Positions 25,663 to 34,469 are shown, counted from the stretch's first letter. The stretch: DNA of 64,000 nucleotides from Phytohabitans maris (GCF_031085175.1 NZ_JAVHUY010000057.1:1-64000); one strand, 5' to 3'. Made by a program: numbers and translations. Notes: a model not told the origin generated them from the letters alone.

Positions 25663-26073
25663 GTGCAGTCCGAACGGATTAACCAAAGGATCATCGTCGG
25701 CGCCGCGATCATCGTAAATGGGAAGGTTTTGGCCTGCGCTCGATCTGATCCGCCCGAGATGGCCGGTATGTGGGAGTTTCCCGGCGGGAAGGTCGAGCCG
25801 GGCGAGTCCGACGTCGAGGCGCTCGTCCGGGAGTGCGAGGAAGAGCTCGGCGTCCGGGTCGCGGTCGGCGAGCGGGTCGGTGAGGACGTGCTCCTCGGCC
25901 ACGGGCGCGCCCTGCTCCGGGTCTTCACGGCCGAGCTGCTCGACGGCGGGGTACCCCAGGCGCTGGAGCACGAGGAGCTGCGCTGGCTCGGCACGGAAGA
26001 GCTGCTCTCCGTCCAGTGGCTGCCGGCGGACGCCCCGATCGTCGCCGCCCTACCCCCCTTCCTGAAGCGCTGA
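25663..26073 (+). CDS. Nudix hydrolase, MutT-like
   Basis: A 136-residue pyrophosphohydrolase with a complete Nudix box, GGKVEPGESDVEALVRECEE followed by ELGV, matching Gx5Ex7REUxEExGU. The flanking EMAGMWEFPGG and the C-terminal ALEHEELRWLG segment are typical of MutT/CTP-pyrophosphohydrolase proteins that clean oxidised or abnormal nucleoside triphosphates. The frame extends upstream to 25510, but GTG 25663 (VQSERINQRIIVGAAII) starts at the first beta strand and gives the usual length. No ribosome site is convincing, so the exact start is uncertain. A strong hairpin follows. Confidence 0.85.
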   Translation: MQSERINQRIIVGAAIIVNGKVLACARSDPPEMAGMWEFPGGKVEPGESDVEALVRECEEELGVRVAVGERVGEDVLLGHGRALLRVFTAELLDGGVPQALEHEELRWLGTEELLSVQWLPADAPIVAALPPFLKR

Positions 26074-26136
26074 CCCCCACAGGGGTGGATCAGACCCGCC
26101 CGCGAGCTCCCCGATCGACGGCGCGAGCCGGAGAAC

Positions 26137-26166
26137 GCTGAGGGCGCCCCGAAGGGCGCCCTCAGC
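26137..26166. terminator. Bidirectional hairpin terminator
   Basis: A perfect 13-bp stem GCTGAGGGCGCCC/GGGCGCCCTCAGC encloses a CGAA loop. It lies between the convergent Nudix gene (ends 26073) and sdhB (ends 26182) and can serve both. There is no T run, which is common in high-GC actinobacteria. Confidence 0.75.
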
Positions 26167-26181
26167 ATGCGAAAACACCGC

Positions 26182-27195
26182 TCAGTCCCGCTCGGGGTGG
26201 GCGTAGTTCAGGCCCTCCGGCGGCAGGGGGAACGTCTGGTCGTCGCCGAACGGCGACGGCCCGCCCGCCCGGTCGGCCGTGATCTCGGAAATCGGCAGCC
26301 GGCCGGTCTCGTCCACCGGGGCGGCCTGCGGCGGCGGAATCTCGCGGTGCCAGTTGAGCCCATGGTGCTGCTCCACTTCGGACCCTTCCGTGCGTGCTCC
26401 CACGAGCGAGGGGGTCCCCGCGGCCTGGCCCGCGCCGTCCAGCTGGTCGCGCCGGAAGATCTTCCGGCCCAGCCACACCAGCGGGTCGTACCGGCGGTCG
26501 ACCACCCGCTCCTTCATGGGAATGATCGCATTGTCGGTGATCTTGATGTGCTCGGGGCAGACCTCGGTGCAGCACTTGGTGATGTTGCAGTACCCCATTC
26601 CCATCGAGGCCTGGGCGTACTCCTTGCGGTCTTCCTTGGCGTCGAGCGGGTGCATGTCGAGCTCGGCGGCGCGGATGAAGTAGCGCGGCCCGGCGAACGC
26701 CCGCTTGTTCTCCTCGTGGTCACGTACCACGTGGCACGTGTTCTGGCACAGGAAGCACTCGATGCACTTGCGAAACTCCTGCGAGCGCTCGACGTCGACC
26801 TGCTGCATCCGGTACTGGCCGGGCGGCACGCCGACCGGCGGCGCGAACGCGGGCGTCTGCCGAGCCTTCTCGTAGTTGAAGGAGACGTCCGTGACCAGGT
26901 CGCGGATCACCGGGAACGTCCGCAGTGGAGTGACGGTGACGGTCTCGTCTTCGGTGAACGTGGACATCCGGGTCATGCAGCCCAGCCGCGGCGTACCGTT
27001 GATCTCCATCGAGCAGGAGCCGCACTTGCCGGCCTTGCAGTTCCACCGGCAGGCCAGGTCGGGCGTCTGCGTGGCCTGGAGCCGGTGGATGACGTCGAGG
27101 ACCACCTCGCCCTCGTTGACCTCGACCTCGTAGTCCTTCAGGTCACCGCCGGTCTCGTCGCCCCGCCAGACCTTGAAACGACGCTTCGCGCCCAT
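26182..27195 (-). CDS. sdhB: Succinate dehydrogenase iron-sulfur subunit with extended C-terminus
   Basis: A 337-residue electron-transfer subunit linking the flavin to quinone. The [2Fe-2S] ligands lie in CRWNCKAGKCGSC (49-61) plus C73. The [4Fe-4S]/[3Fe-4S] ligands lie in CIECFLCQNTC and CNITKCCTEVCPEH. The normal fold ends near residue 250, but about 85 residues follow, rich in Pro, Gly and charged residues (for example PPPQAAPVDETGRLPISE); related SdhB proteins such as Rv0247c are about 248 residues. ATG 27195 overlaps the sdhA stop by one base (TAATG). The complex resembles mycobacterial Sdh1. Confidence 0.9.
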   Translation of the reverse strand: MGAKRRFKVWRGDETGGDLKDYEVEVNEGEVVLDVIHRLQATQTPDLACRWNCKAGKCGSCSMEINGTPRLGCMTRMSTFTEDETVTVTPLRTFPVIRDLVTDVSFNYEKARQTPAFAPPVGVPPGQYRMQQVDVERSQEFRKCIECFLCQNTCHVVRDHEENKRAFAGPRYFIRAAELDMHPLDAKEDRKEYAQASMGMGYCNITKCCTEVCPEHIKITDNAIIPMKERVVDRRYDPLVWLGRKIFRRDQLDGAGQAAGTPSLVGARTEGSEVEQHHGLNWHREIPPPQAAPVDETGRLPISEITADRAGGPSPFGDDQTFPLPPEGLNYAHPERD

Positions 27196-29105
27196 TACTT
27201 GGCAGCCTCCTCAGCGAGCGCGTCGAACTCGGCGAGCTCCTCATCGGTCAGATACTTGGAAAGCTCGGTGCGGTCGAAGAGCTGGATCAGCTCGGGCCGC
27301 ATCTTCGGCAGGGGTTTGTGCTCCAGCTGTACCTTGTCGCCGTCGAGCGAGCAGACCAGGTTGACCTGCCGCCACTCCGGGCGCATCGACGGGAAGTCCT
27401 CGCGGGTGTGGCCGCCGCGCGACTCCTCCCGCTCCAGCGCCGCCTTGGCCGTGCACTCCGAGACGACCAGCATGTTGCGCAGGTCGAGGGCGAGGTGCCA
27501 GCCCGGGTTGTACCGGCGCCCGCCGGCGGCGCTGACCTTGCCGACCCGCTCGCGCAGCTCGGCGAGGCGGACCAGCGACTCCTCCAGCTCGCCCTTGCGG
27601 CGGATGATGCCGACCAGGTCGCCCATCACGGCCTGCAGGTCCTGCTGCAGCGTGTACGGGTTTTCCCCGCCGTCCCGCTGGAGCGGCGCCAGCGCGGTCT
27701 CCACCGCCGTGTCCAGGTCGGACTGTGCCACCCGGGGCCGGGTGGGCAGCGCGTCCGTGTACGTCGCGGCGTGCTCGCCCGCCCGCTTGCCGAAGACCAG
27801 CAGGTCGCTCAGGGAGTTGCCGCCGAGCCGGTTGGAGCCGTGCATGCCGCCGGAGACCTCGCCGGCCGCGAAGAGCCCCTGCACCGTGCCGGCCGCCGCC
27901 GCGGTGTCCGGGTCGACCTCGACGCCGCCCATCACGTAGTGGCAGGTCGGCCCGACCTCCATCGGCTCCTTGGTGATGTCGACGCCGGCCAGCTCCTTGA
28001 ACTGGTGGTGCATCGACGGCAGCTTCTTGATGATCACCTCGGCCGGGAGCCGGCTGGAGACGTCCAGGAAGACGCCGCCGGCGGGGGAGCCACGCCCCTC
28101 CTTGACCTCGTTGTTGATGGCGCGGGCCACCTCGTCGCGGGGGAGCAGCTCGGGCGGGCGGCGGTTGTTGTCCGGGTCGGTGTACCAGCGGTCGCCCTCC
28201 TCTTCCGTCTCCGCGTACTGCTTGCGGAAGACGTCGGGGACGTAGTTGAACATGAACCGCTTGCCCTCGGAGTTCTTCAGCACGCCGCCGTCGCCGCGGA
28301 CCGACTCCGTGACCAGGATGCCCTTGACCGAGGGGGGCCAGACCATGCCGGTCGGGTGGAACTGGAGGAACTCCATGTTGATCAGCGTGGCGCCGGCGCG
28401 GAGCGCGAGCGCGTGGCCGTCGCCGGTGTACTCCCAGGAGTTCGACGTGACCTTGTACGAGCGGCCGACGCCACCCGTGGCCAGCACGATCGCGGGCGCC
28501 TCGAAGAGCACGAACTCGCCGGTCTCCCGGTAGTAGCCGAACGCGCCGGCGACCCGGTCGCCGTCGAGGAGCAGCTCGGTGATCGTGGTCTCGGCGAAGA
28601 CCCGGATGCGCGAGTCGTAGCTGCCGGTCTCGGCCTTGTCCTCCTGCTGGAGGGAGACGATCTTCTGCTGCAGCGTGCGGATCAGCTCCAGGCCGGTGCG
28701 GTCACCGACGTGCGCGAGCCGCGGGTACTCGTGGCCGCCGAAGTTGCGCTGCGAGATCTTGCCGTCCTTCGTACGGTCGAACAGCGCGCCGTACGTCTCC
28801 AGTTCCCAGATCCGGTCCGGCGCCTCCTTGGCGTGCAGCTCGGCCATCCGGAAGTTGTTGAGGAACTTCCCGCCCCGCATGGTGTCGCGGTAGTGGACCA
28901 TCCAGTTGTCGCGGCTGTTGACGTTGCCCATCGCCGCGGCGGCGCCGCCCTCGGCCATCACCGTGTGTGCCTTGCCGAAGAGCGACTTGGAGATGATCGC
29001 GGTCTTCTTGCCGGCCAGCCGGGACTCGATCGCCGCGCGCAGGCCGGCACCACCGGCCCCGATGACGACGACGTCGTAGTGGTGTCGTTCGATTCGCGTA
29101 GTCAT
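27195..29105 (-). CDS. sdhA: Succinate dehydrogenase flavoprotein subunit
   Basis: A 636-residue catalytic subunit that oxidises succinate to fumarate. The FAD-binding motif is VVVIGAGGAGLRAA (13-26) and the FAD-linking His is H47 in KAHTVMAEGG. The substrate region contains FLQFHPTGMVWPPSVKGILV with the conserved HPTG. The helical capping and C-terminal domains (REESRGGHTREDFP) are typical. The gene follows sdhC by 12 bp and overlaps sdhB by 1 bp. Gene order sdhC-sdhA-sdhB is that of the Sdh1/fumarate-reductase-like group. Confidence 0.95.
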   Translation of the reverse strand: MTTRIERHHYDVVVIGAGGAGLRAAIESRLAGKKTAIISKSLFGKAHTVMAEGGAAAAMGNVNSRDNWMVHYRDTMRGGKFLNNFRMAELHAKEAPDRIWELETYGALFDRTKDGKISQRNFGGHEYPRLAHVGDRTGLELIRTLQQKIVSLQQEDKAETGSYDSRIRVFAETTITELLLDGDRVAGAFGYYRETGEFVLFEAPAIVLATGGVGRSYKVTSNSWEYTGDGHALALRAGATLINMEFLQFHPTGMVWPPSVKGILVTESVRGDGGVLKNSEGKRFMFNYVPDVFRKQYAETEEEGDRWYTDPDNNRRPPELLPRDEVARAINNEVKEGRGSPAGGVFLDVSSRLPAEVIIKKLPSMHHQFKELAGVDITKEPMEVGPTCHYVMGGVEVDPDTAAAAGTVQGLFAAGEVSGGMHGSNRLGGNSLSDLLVFGKRAGEHAATYTDALPTRPRVAQSDLDTAVETALAPLQRDGGENPYTLQQDLQAVMGDLVGIIRRKGELEESLVRLAELRERVGKVSAAGGRRYNPGWHLALDLRNMLVVSECTAKAALEREESRGGHTREDFPSMRPEWRQVNLVCSLDGDKVQLEHKPLPKMRPELIQLFDRTELSKYLTDEELAEFDALAEEAAK

Positions 29106-29117
29106 ATCAGGGCGCCT

Positions 29118-29921
29118 TTAGTTGATGAACCGGAGGTCCGAGAACCAGCCCGCGGACACGGCCATGACGTAGAAGTCCGTCAGCGCGAGCGTGCCCAGCG
29201 TGATCCAGGCGAGCTGCATGTGCCGCGCGTTCAACTTGGAGACGAACGTCCAGGCGCGGTAGCGCATCGGGTGCTTGGAGAAGTGCTTGAGCCGGCCGCC
29301 GATGATGTGCCGGCACGAGTGGCAGGAGATCGTGTACGCCCAGAGCATCACCACGTTGCCGACCAGGATGACGTTGCCCAGCCCGAAGCCGAAGCCGTCG
29401 GGGCTGTGGAACGCCAGGATCGCGTCGTACGTGTTGATCAGCGAGATGATGCCCGCGGCGTAGAACGCGTACCGGTGGGCGTTCTGGAAGATCAGCGGGA
29501 AGCGGGTCTCGCCGCCGTACGTCTTGTGCCCGTCCGGCACGGCGCAGGCCGGCGGCGACATCCAGAAGGCCCGGTAGTAGGCCTTGCGGTAGTAGTAGCA
29601 GGTGAGCCGGAAGAGCAGCAGGAACGGGAGGCTGAAGGCGGCCTCCGGGATGATCCACCAGCCCGGCAGGTAGGTGCCGAAGTGCGCGGCCTCGGGTACG
29701 CAGCGGTCGGTGATGCACGGTGAGTAGAACGGGGTGAGGTAGTGGAAGTCCTCCACCCAGTACCACTTGTGCATGAACACTCGCACCGTGGCGTACGCGA
29801 CCCAACCGCCGAGCCCGATGACGGTGATGAGCGGAGCCAGCCACCACCGGTCCGTACGCAGGGTCTTCGCCGCGATGGCGGCGCGCGCCCGCGCACCCGG
29901 CCTCGTTGCCGTAGTCGTCAT
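29118..29921 (-). CDS. sdhC: Succinate dehydrogenase cytochrome b membrane subunit
   Basis: A 267-residue membrane anchor with about five helices, the arrangement of single-subunit type B anchors that carry two hemes; there is no sdhD. Candidate heme-ligand His residues lie in the helices, including CHSCRHIIGGRLKHFSKHP near residues 195-213 and NAHRYAFYAAGI. The N-terminus is basic and cytoplasmic. ATG 29921 has GGGAGA about 9 nt upstream. The 155-bp upstream region holds a Rex-like site. First gene of the sdhCAB operon. Confidence 0.85.
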   Translation of the reverse strand: MTTTATRPGARARAAIAAKTLRTDRWWLAPLITVIGLGGWVAYATVRVFMHKWYWVEDFHYLTPFYSPCITDRCVPEAAHFGTYLPGWWIIPEAAFSLPFLLLFRLTCYYYRKAYYRAFWMSPPACAVPDGHKTYGGETRFPLIFQNAHRYAFYAAGIISLINTYDAILAFHSPDGFGFGLGNVILVGNVVMLWAYTISCHSCRHIIGGRLKHFSKHPMRYRAWTFVSKLNARHMQLAWITLGTLALTDFYVMAVSAGWFSDLRFIN

Positions 29922-30041
29922 TCTTTATGTCTCCCTAACGGCGCATCCGCGCGGTTTCGGTGCTACACGTTACGCCGCGTGTTGACGGCCACGTGCATGG
30001 GAGTCTTGCGTGTGTCAGGGCGATTACGTAAGTCCAGCGCC

Positions 30042-30059
30042 TTGTGGAGTAGTTCACTA
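30042..30059. promoter_or_regulatory. Rex-like operator TTGTGG-N6-TCACTA upstream of sdhC
   Basis: It matches the Rex consensus TTGTGA-N6-TCACAA at 10 of 12 positions with correct spacing. Rex senses NADH/NAD+ and controls respiratory genes in actinobacteria. The site lies about 120 bp before the sdhC ATG, next to a second palindrome, TTACGTAA (30024-30031). No binding data are implied. Confidence 0.35.
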
Positions 30060-30076
30060 CCCGTGGGTCACGTAAG

Positions 30077-30673
30077 TCAGAGGTCAGGGCTGGCCAGCCG
30101 CCGTACGGACCCGTCGCAGGAGTCGGGACCGGCGTCCACCAGGCGCTCCACCACCGGCTTGCCGCGCTGGCCCTGCGGCGGTACGAAGAACGCCGGCTCG
30201 CCACCGGTGACCTGGCGGTCCAGCGCCCCGGCGTAGGCGGACCGGGCCTCGACCAGCCGGCTCCACGCGTCGATCCAGTCTTGCCGGTGCTCGCCGCGGT
30301 CGCCGGGCAGCTGGTCGAGCTCGGCGAGGAACGGGCGGACGGCCGCGTTCTCGTTGCGGACGGCGGTGGCCCGGGCCCGCGGGTCTTCGGCCGCGCCCGG
30401 CGGCATCAGGCGGTTGAGCCGCCGCTCGAGCTCGACGCAGGCGGCGTCGGTGCGCGCGACGCCCCGCTCGTTCTCCCCGGCGCGGTCGACGATGCTGTCG
30501 ATCCCGCTGATCACCGCGACGCCACCGGCGCAGACGGCGATGAGGAGGGCGGCGAGGACCCCGCCGCCGATCGCGAGGATCCGGCGCTGCCGCCGGGCGG
30601 CCGCGCTGGCGGGCACCCTGGCTGGCTTGTCCGGGGGCGTCTCCGCGGGGGTGGGCGCGTCGTCGTCCGTCAC
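30077..30673 (-). CDS. Single-pass membrane protein, function unknown
   Basis: A 198-residue protein I do not recognise. A Pro/Ala-rich cytoplasmic N-terminus (DDDAPTPAETPPDKPARVP) precedes a basic patch and one membrane helix at about residues 32-56 (LAIGGGVLAALLIAVCAGG). The extracytoplasmic part is helical and charged with two cysteines (C78 and one near the C-terminus, PDSCDGSV) that could form a disulfide. The start is GTG 30673. It lies upstream of sdhC in the same direction with 155 bp between them, so cotranscription is unlikely. The topology suggests an envelope role only. Confidence 0.65.
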   Translation of the reverse strand: MTDDDAPTPAETPPDKPARVPASAAARRQRRILAIGGGVLAALLIAVCAGGVAVISGIDSIVDRAGENERGVARTDAACVELERRLNRLMPPGAAEDPRARATAVRNENAAVRPFLAELDQLPGDRGEHRQDWIDAWSRLVEARSAYAGALDRQVTGGEPAFFVPPQGQRGKPVVERLVDAGPDSCDGSVRRLASPDL

Positions 30674-30771
30674 GGCGCCAAGTCAAGCACTGACGCGCTA
30701 TGTGATCCACCCCATGATCGCGCCCGCCGCCCGCCTCCGGCGGCTGGCCGCCCGCCCCCGGCGGCGCCTCC

Positions 30772-30841
30772 GGCCGTTGATCAGGGATCTCGTGGGGCGG
30801 CTCGCCGCTCGACACGCCCACCAAGTCCCTGATCAACGGCC
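30772..30841. repeat. TTGATCAGGGA palindromic repeat, copy 2
   Basis: Perfect 16-bp arms GGCCGTTGATCAGGGA (30772-30787) and TCCCTGATCAACGGCC (30826-30841). It lies between the start of the 30077 gene and the end of pmbA (30853), where it could terminate pmbA transcription. The centre, with CGACACGCCCAC, also resembles the other copies. Confidence 0.8.
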
Positions 30842-30852
30842 AGAAGGGACAC

Positions 30853-32217
30853 TCAGCCCGAGGCGCCGCCGGTGAAGTTCCAGGAGGCGAGCCGCAGGGC
30901 GGGGGTGGTGCGCCAGGCGGCGCCCCAGCCGTCGGGCACCGTTGTTACCTCGGCACCGACACCTAGTACCGCACCCGGCGCCAGCGCCTGCGGGTAGGAC
31001 TGGGTGAACCGGAAGTTTCGCACCGGCGTGGTGATCTCACCGTCTTCGATCAGCCACACGCCGTTACGGGTCAGGCCGGTCACCACGAGGCTCTTCGGGT
31101 CGAGCACCCGCGTGTACCAGAGGTCGGTCACCAGCAGCCCGCGCTCGACGCCGGCCACCAGTGCGGCGGCCGCCGGGTCCACGACGGCCCCGAGCTCGGC
31201 CGCCTCGCCGGTCGCCGGGCCGGGGTCCAGCCGCATGCTCGCCGGGATCGCGCCGAACGCGCCACCGCTGGGCAGCGCGTGGGCGGTCGACTCGGCGCCC
31301 GCCTCGGCGGCGGTGCGGCGGTCGTGCGCCACCGACTCGGTCACGCCGCCCGACACGAACGCGACCCGCCGCTTCGGCGTGCCCTCCGCGTCGAACGGCA
31401 GGCCCAGCCCGCCGGCGCCGAGCGTGTCGTCGACCAGCGTGATCGCGTGGTCGAACTGCTCCGCGCCGGGCTCGGCGAAGGACCGGCGCTCGTTGTACGA
31501 CTTGCCGTTGAAGCCGTACAGCGCGAAGTTTTGCAGGAGGTCGGCCACCGCCGGCGCCTCCAGCACCACCTCGTACCGACCGGGCGGCAGCTCGACCGCC
31601 CCGGCACTGGCCCGGGCCTTCGCCGCGGCGCGGGCACCGAGGACCGCGCCGTCCACCTCGGACAGCCGCCCGCTGGCGAGGCGCCCCAGGCCGTCCGCGC
31701 CGTCGAGCCGGGCGATCGCGTCCATCGCCACCTCGGCGGTGCGGCCGGTGACCGACTGGCCCGCCGAGTTGGCGAACGCGCCGGCCGCGTGCATCGTGCG
31801 GCAGTAGCCGGCCGTCTCCAGCCCGCCGGCGGCGTCGACGAACGCGCGTACCCGATCGGCCCGCGCGTCCGGTGCGGCCTGGGCGGTGGCCTCGTCCCAG
31901 TTGCCCTCGCCGGCCAGTGGCGCCAGCGGTGCGAGGCCCGGCCAGCCCGCGTCCGGCGGCAGCAGGCGGGTCGCCTCGCGGGTCCGCCGCACCAGCCCGG
32001 CGAGGCCTTCGTCGGTGGTCACGGTGGTCGAGCCGCTCGCGGTCCGCCCGTCCGCGTGCAGGCGCAGGCGTACCGAGGTGGTGGCGTCCGCGACGTTCTG
32101 GTGGATGGACGAGTTGGCGAAGCGGGTCAGCGCCAGCGCGGTGTGGCCGACGAAGACCTCCGCCTCGACGCCCGGACCCACCATCGAAAGGACCCGGTGC
32201 GCGATGTCCCTCATCAT
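30853..32217 (-). CDS. pmbA: TldE/PmbA subunit of the TldD-TldE metalloprotease
   Basis: About 454 residues; the non-catalytic partner of TldD in the heterodimeric protease that digests unfolded peptides, for example in RiPP maturation or toxin-antitoxin turnover in E. coli. It has the family's N-terminal helical region (HTALALTRFANSSIHQNVAD) and C-terminal beta-rich domain (NFALYGFNGKSYNERRSF, LGLPFDAEGTPKRRVAFVSG) but no HExxxH, as expected. Adjacent ATG codons at 32217 and 32214 follow a G-rich site, and an earlier GTG at 32247 also exists; I take 32217. It lies 57 bp after tldD. Confidence 0.85.
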   Translation of the reverse strand: MMRDIAHRVLSMVGPGVEAEVFVGHTALALTRFANSSIHQNVADATTSVRLRLHADGRTASGSTTVTTDEGLAGLVRRTREATRLLPPDAGWPGLAPLAPLAGEGNWDEATAQAAPDARADRVRAFVDAAGGLETAGYCRTMHAAGAFANSAGQSVTGRTAEVAMDAIARLDGADGLGRLASGRLSEVDGAVLGARAAAKARASAGAVELPPGRYEVVLEAPAVADLLQNFALYGFNGKSYNERRSFAEPGAEQFDHAITLVDDTLGAGGLGLPFDAEGTPKRRVAFVSGGVTESVAHDRRTAAEAGAESTAHALPSGGAFGAIPASMRLDPGPATGEAAELGAVVDPAAAALVAGVERGLLVTDLWYTRVLDPKSLVVTGLTRNGVWLIEDGEITTPVRNFRFTQSYPQALAPGAVLGVGAEVTTVPDGWGAAWRTTPALRLASWNFTGGASG

Positions 32218-32274
32218 CCCCCCTGCCTTTCCGAACCCGGTGGACAACGGTGCACTCGCTGCGCTCCTTCACCC

Positions 32275-33711
32275 TTATCCACGGACACCTACCCGCACGT
32301 TCTGGAAGCGGGCCGGTGCCGCCGGGTGGCCGGTGTGGCCGACCTGGCCGGGCTGGCCCTTGCCGCAGTTCGGCGTACCCCACGCGACGCTCTCCGAGGA
32401 GAGCATGTCCATCGAGCGCCAGAAGACCGGACCGATCCCCGTGTACGTGGGGTTGCGCAGCATCCGCCCCTGCCGCCCGTTCTTGACCTCGTACGCGATC
32501 TCGGTGCCGAACTGGAAGTTGAGCCGCTTGTCGTCGATCGACCAGGAGCGGTTGGTCTCCATGAAGATGCCGTCGTCGGTGGCGGCGATCATCTCCGCGA
32601 GGGTGTGCGGGCCCGGTTCGAGGCCCACGTTCGTCATCCGCACCATCGGCAGGCGTGACCACCCGTCGGCCCGCACGCTGCCGGCGTAGTCGAGGCCGGC
32701 GACCGCGGCCGAGTCGCGCCCGGCGAGCACGCCCACCCAGCGCCCCTCGCGCACCGCGTCCCGCCGCGCGGCCGGGGTGCCCTCGTCGTCGAAGCCGAAG
32801 CTGCCCAGCGCGCCCGGGATCGTCGGGTCGATCGTGATGTTCATCAACTCGGATCCATAGTGGAGGGTGCCGAGCTGGTCGAGGTCGAGCCAGGACGTAC
32901 CGGCGAACGCGGCCTCCCAGCCGAGGATCCGGTCCAGCTCGATCGCGTGCCCCACGGACTCGTGGATCTGCAACGCCATCTGCTCGCCGCCGAGGATCAG
33001 CGTGGTCTCGCCGGCCGGGCAGAGCGGGGCGGTGAGCAGGGCCCGGGCCTCGTCGGCGGTACGGGCCGCGTGCGCGCCGAGGTCGAGCTCCTGGACCAGC
33101 TCCCAGCCACGCGTGCCGTACTGCCCTCGGTAGGCCGGGTAGCTGCGCCGCTGCACCTCGCCGTCGCCGATCGCCGTGGACGAGATGCCCGCGCCGCACT
33201 CCCGGATGTGCTGGTCGATCCGGTGCCCCTCGCTGGAGACGAACCACTTCTCGGTGTCCCAGATCTGGTACAGCCCCTCGGCCACGTCCGCGCCGTGCTC
33301 GCGCATCGTCTTGGTCGCGTGCACCAGCAGGTCGCCCTTGTCGGAGAGGGGGACCGAGAGCGGGTCGACTTCGCAGGCCGAGGCCCACGACCCGGCCCCG
33401 GCACCGACCGGCGTCAGGTCCGTCGCGGGCCCCGGCACCCGCGCGCTGGCCGCCGCGGTCTTCGCGGCCCTGGTGCCGGCCGCACGGGCGGCGGCGTCGG
33501 AGAGGTCGGGTACGGCGTAGAAGCCCCAGCCGCTGCCGACGAGCGCGCGTACGCCGATGCCGGCGTCCTCGCTCTGGGAAAGGTCCTCGATCTCGCCGTT
33601 TCTGGCGGACATCGCCTCGTAGCGCCGGTGCATCACCCGGGCGTCGGCGTAACGCGCCCCGGCGTCCAGCGCGGCCTGCACCGCGGCGGTAGCCACGTCG
33701 AAGTGGGTCAT
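32275..33711 (-). CDS. tldD: TldD catalytic metalloprotease subunit
   Basis: A 478-residue zinc protease subunit. The active site HESVGH (250-255) gives the HExxxH motif, in the context QMALQIHESVGHAIELDRIL. Other family segments are RNGEIEDLSQSEDAGIGVR near the N-terminus, TIDPTIPGALGSFGFDDEG, and a C-terminal Cys/Gly/His-rich segment (GTPNCGKGQPGQ) that usually supplies another metal ligand. ATG 33711 has TAGGGT 8 nt upstream, indicating a leaderless start. It forms a two-gene operon with pmbA. Confidence 0.9.
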   Translation of the reverse strand: MTHFDVATAAVQAALDAGARYADARVMHRRYEAMSARNGEIEDLSQSEDAGIGVRALVGSGWGFYAVPDLSDAAARAAGTRAAKTAAASARVPGPATDLTPVGAGAGSWASACEVDPLSVPLSDKGDLLVHATKTMREHGADVAEGLYQIWDTEKWFVSSEGHRIDQHIRECGAGISSTAIGDGEVQRRSYPAYRGQYGTRGWELVQELDLGAHAARTADEARALLTAPLCPAGETTLILGGEQMALQIHESVGHAIELDRILGWEAAFAGTSWLDLDQLGTLHYGSELMNITIDPTIPGALGSFGFDDEGTPAARRDAVREGRWVGVLAGRDSAAVAGLDYAGSVRADGWSRLPMVRMTNVGLEPGPHTLAEMIAATDDGIFMETNRSWSIDDKRLNFQFGTEIAYEVKNGRQGRMLRNPTYTGIGPVFWRSMDMLSSESVAWGTPNCGKGQPGQVGHTGHPAAPARFQNVRVGVRG

Positions 33712-33719
33712 GGGAAATG

Positions 33720-33725
33720 ACCCTA
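33720..33725 (-). promoter_or_regulatory. -10 box TAGGGT of tldD, leaderless start
   Basis: On the minus strand TAGGGT is followed by 8 nt and the tldD ATG. It lies within the 22-bp gap after the Uma2 gene, which therefore probably ends before this promoter. Confidence 0.4.
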
Positions 33726-33733
33726 TGTGCTGA

Positions 33734-34291
33734 TCAGTGCGGAGGCAGCAACGACTCCGGCCTGATCTCGGCCGTTACCGGCTCGATGAGTCGCAGTACG
33801 TCACCAGGTCGGACTGTGGCGTGCCGAACGTACGCGTTGTTCTCCAGCCGGTGGAGTCGCAGCGTTGCCGTCTGATGCTCGACCAGCAGATACCACGGGA
33901 TGCCAGCCTCGGCGTAGTAGTGCATTTTGAGCACTTTGTCCGTCGTGGCGTTGCTCGGGGAGGTGACCTCGCAAACCAGCTTCGCCCGGTCAGCGGCAAC
34001 AACGCGGGCGTCGAAGTCGATGGTTGACGTGATGGTGAGGTCAGGAATCACGATCGTGCCCGGCTTTAGTCGCAGATTGATTGCCCCGTGGACATGAAGG
34101 CCGCATGCCTCGGCTGGCGTGTCGAGGATCATGAACAGCTTGCCGCAGATGCGTTGGTGCCGAGGTGTAGGGGAGGAACTCACGTGTAGGTCGCCCTCAA
34201 AGAGCTCGACCCGATCCTCGGTCTCGCCGAGCGCAAGGTACTCCTCCTCCGTCCACGGAAAGTGGTGATCGGTGGGGATCACCGCGGTCAT
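33734..34291 (-). CDS. Uma2-family (DUF820) endonuclease-like protein
   Basis: A 185-residue protein of the Uma2 family, a PD-(D/E)XK nuclease-like fold common in cyanobacteria and actinobacteria, often in many copies. Typical segments are FPWTEEEYLALGETEDRVEL, VIPDLTIT (motif Asp) and KLVCEVTSPSN followed by KMHYYAEAGIPWYLLVE, placing the D and E-x-K/S-like residues in order. Its biological role is unknown. ATG 34291 follows GGGAGGTG at 6 nt; the frame is open to 34345 but the extra residues are not family-like. It precedes tldD in the same direction. Confidence 0.85.
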   Translation of the reverse strand: MTAVIPTDHHFPWTEEEYLALGETEDRVELFEGDLHVSSSPTPRHQRICGKLFMILDTPAEACGLHVHGAINLRLKPGTIVIPDLTITSTIDFDARVVAADRAKLVCEVTSPSNATTDKVLKMHYYAEAGIPWYLLVEHQTATLRLHRLENNAYVRHATVRPGDVLRLIEPVTAEIRPESLLPPH

Positions 34292-34425
34292 CGTCGTCAC
34301 CTCCCGAGCGTCTCGACCCTGCGCGTCCTGGCGCAACCCTGCCATCTGGTTATACCCACTACAACGTGGTATCGGTCGTGCTGGCGTCTCATTACGGTAG
34401 CGGCTGCTGACAGGGAGCCTCCTTG

Positions 34426-34431
34426 TAGCTT
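34426..34431 (+). promoter_or_regulatory. -10 box TAGCTT of the oligopeptide transporter operon
   Basis: It sits in the context TTGTAGCTTATTTTC, about 38 nt before the first start codon. The same core TGTAGCTT precedes the binding-protein gene at 38438-38445. No good -35 hexamer is visible. Confidence 0.35.
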
Positions 34432-34469
34432 ATTTTCATCCTCACTGGCGCGTTGCAAGTTCTCTACGG

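Noticed and set aside
27318-29723. 801-codon plus-strand open frame opposite sdhA/sdhC
   Set aside because: Low-complexity antisense translation; the minus strand encodes complete succinate dehydrogenase subunits.
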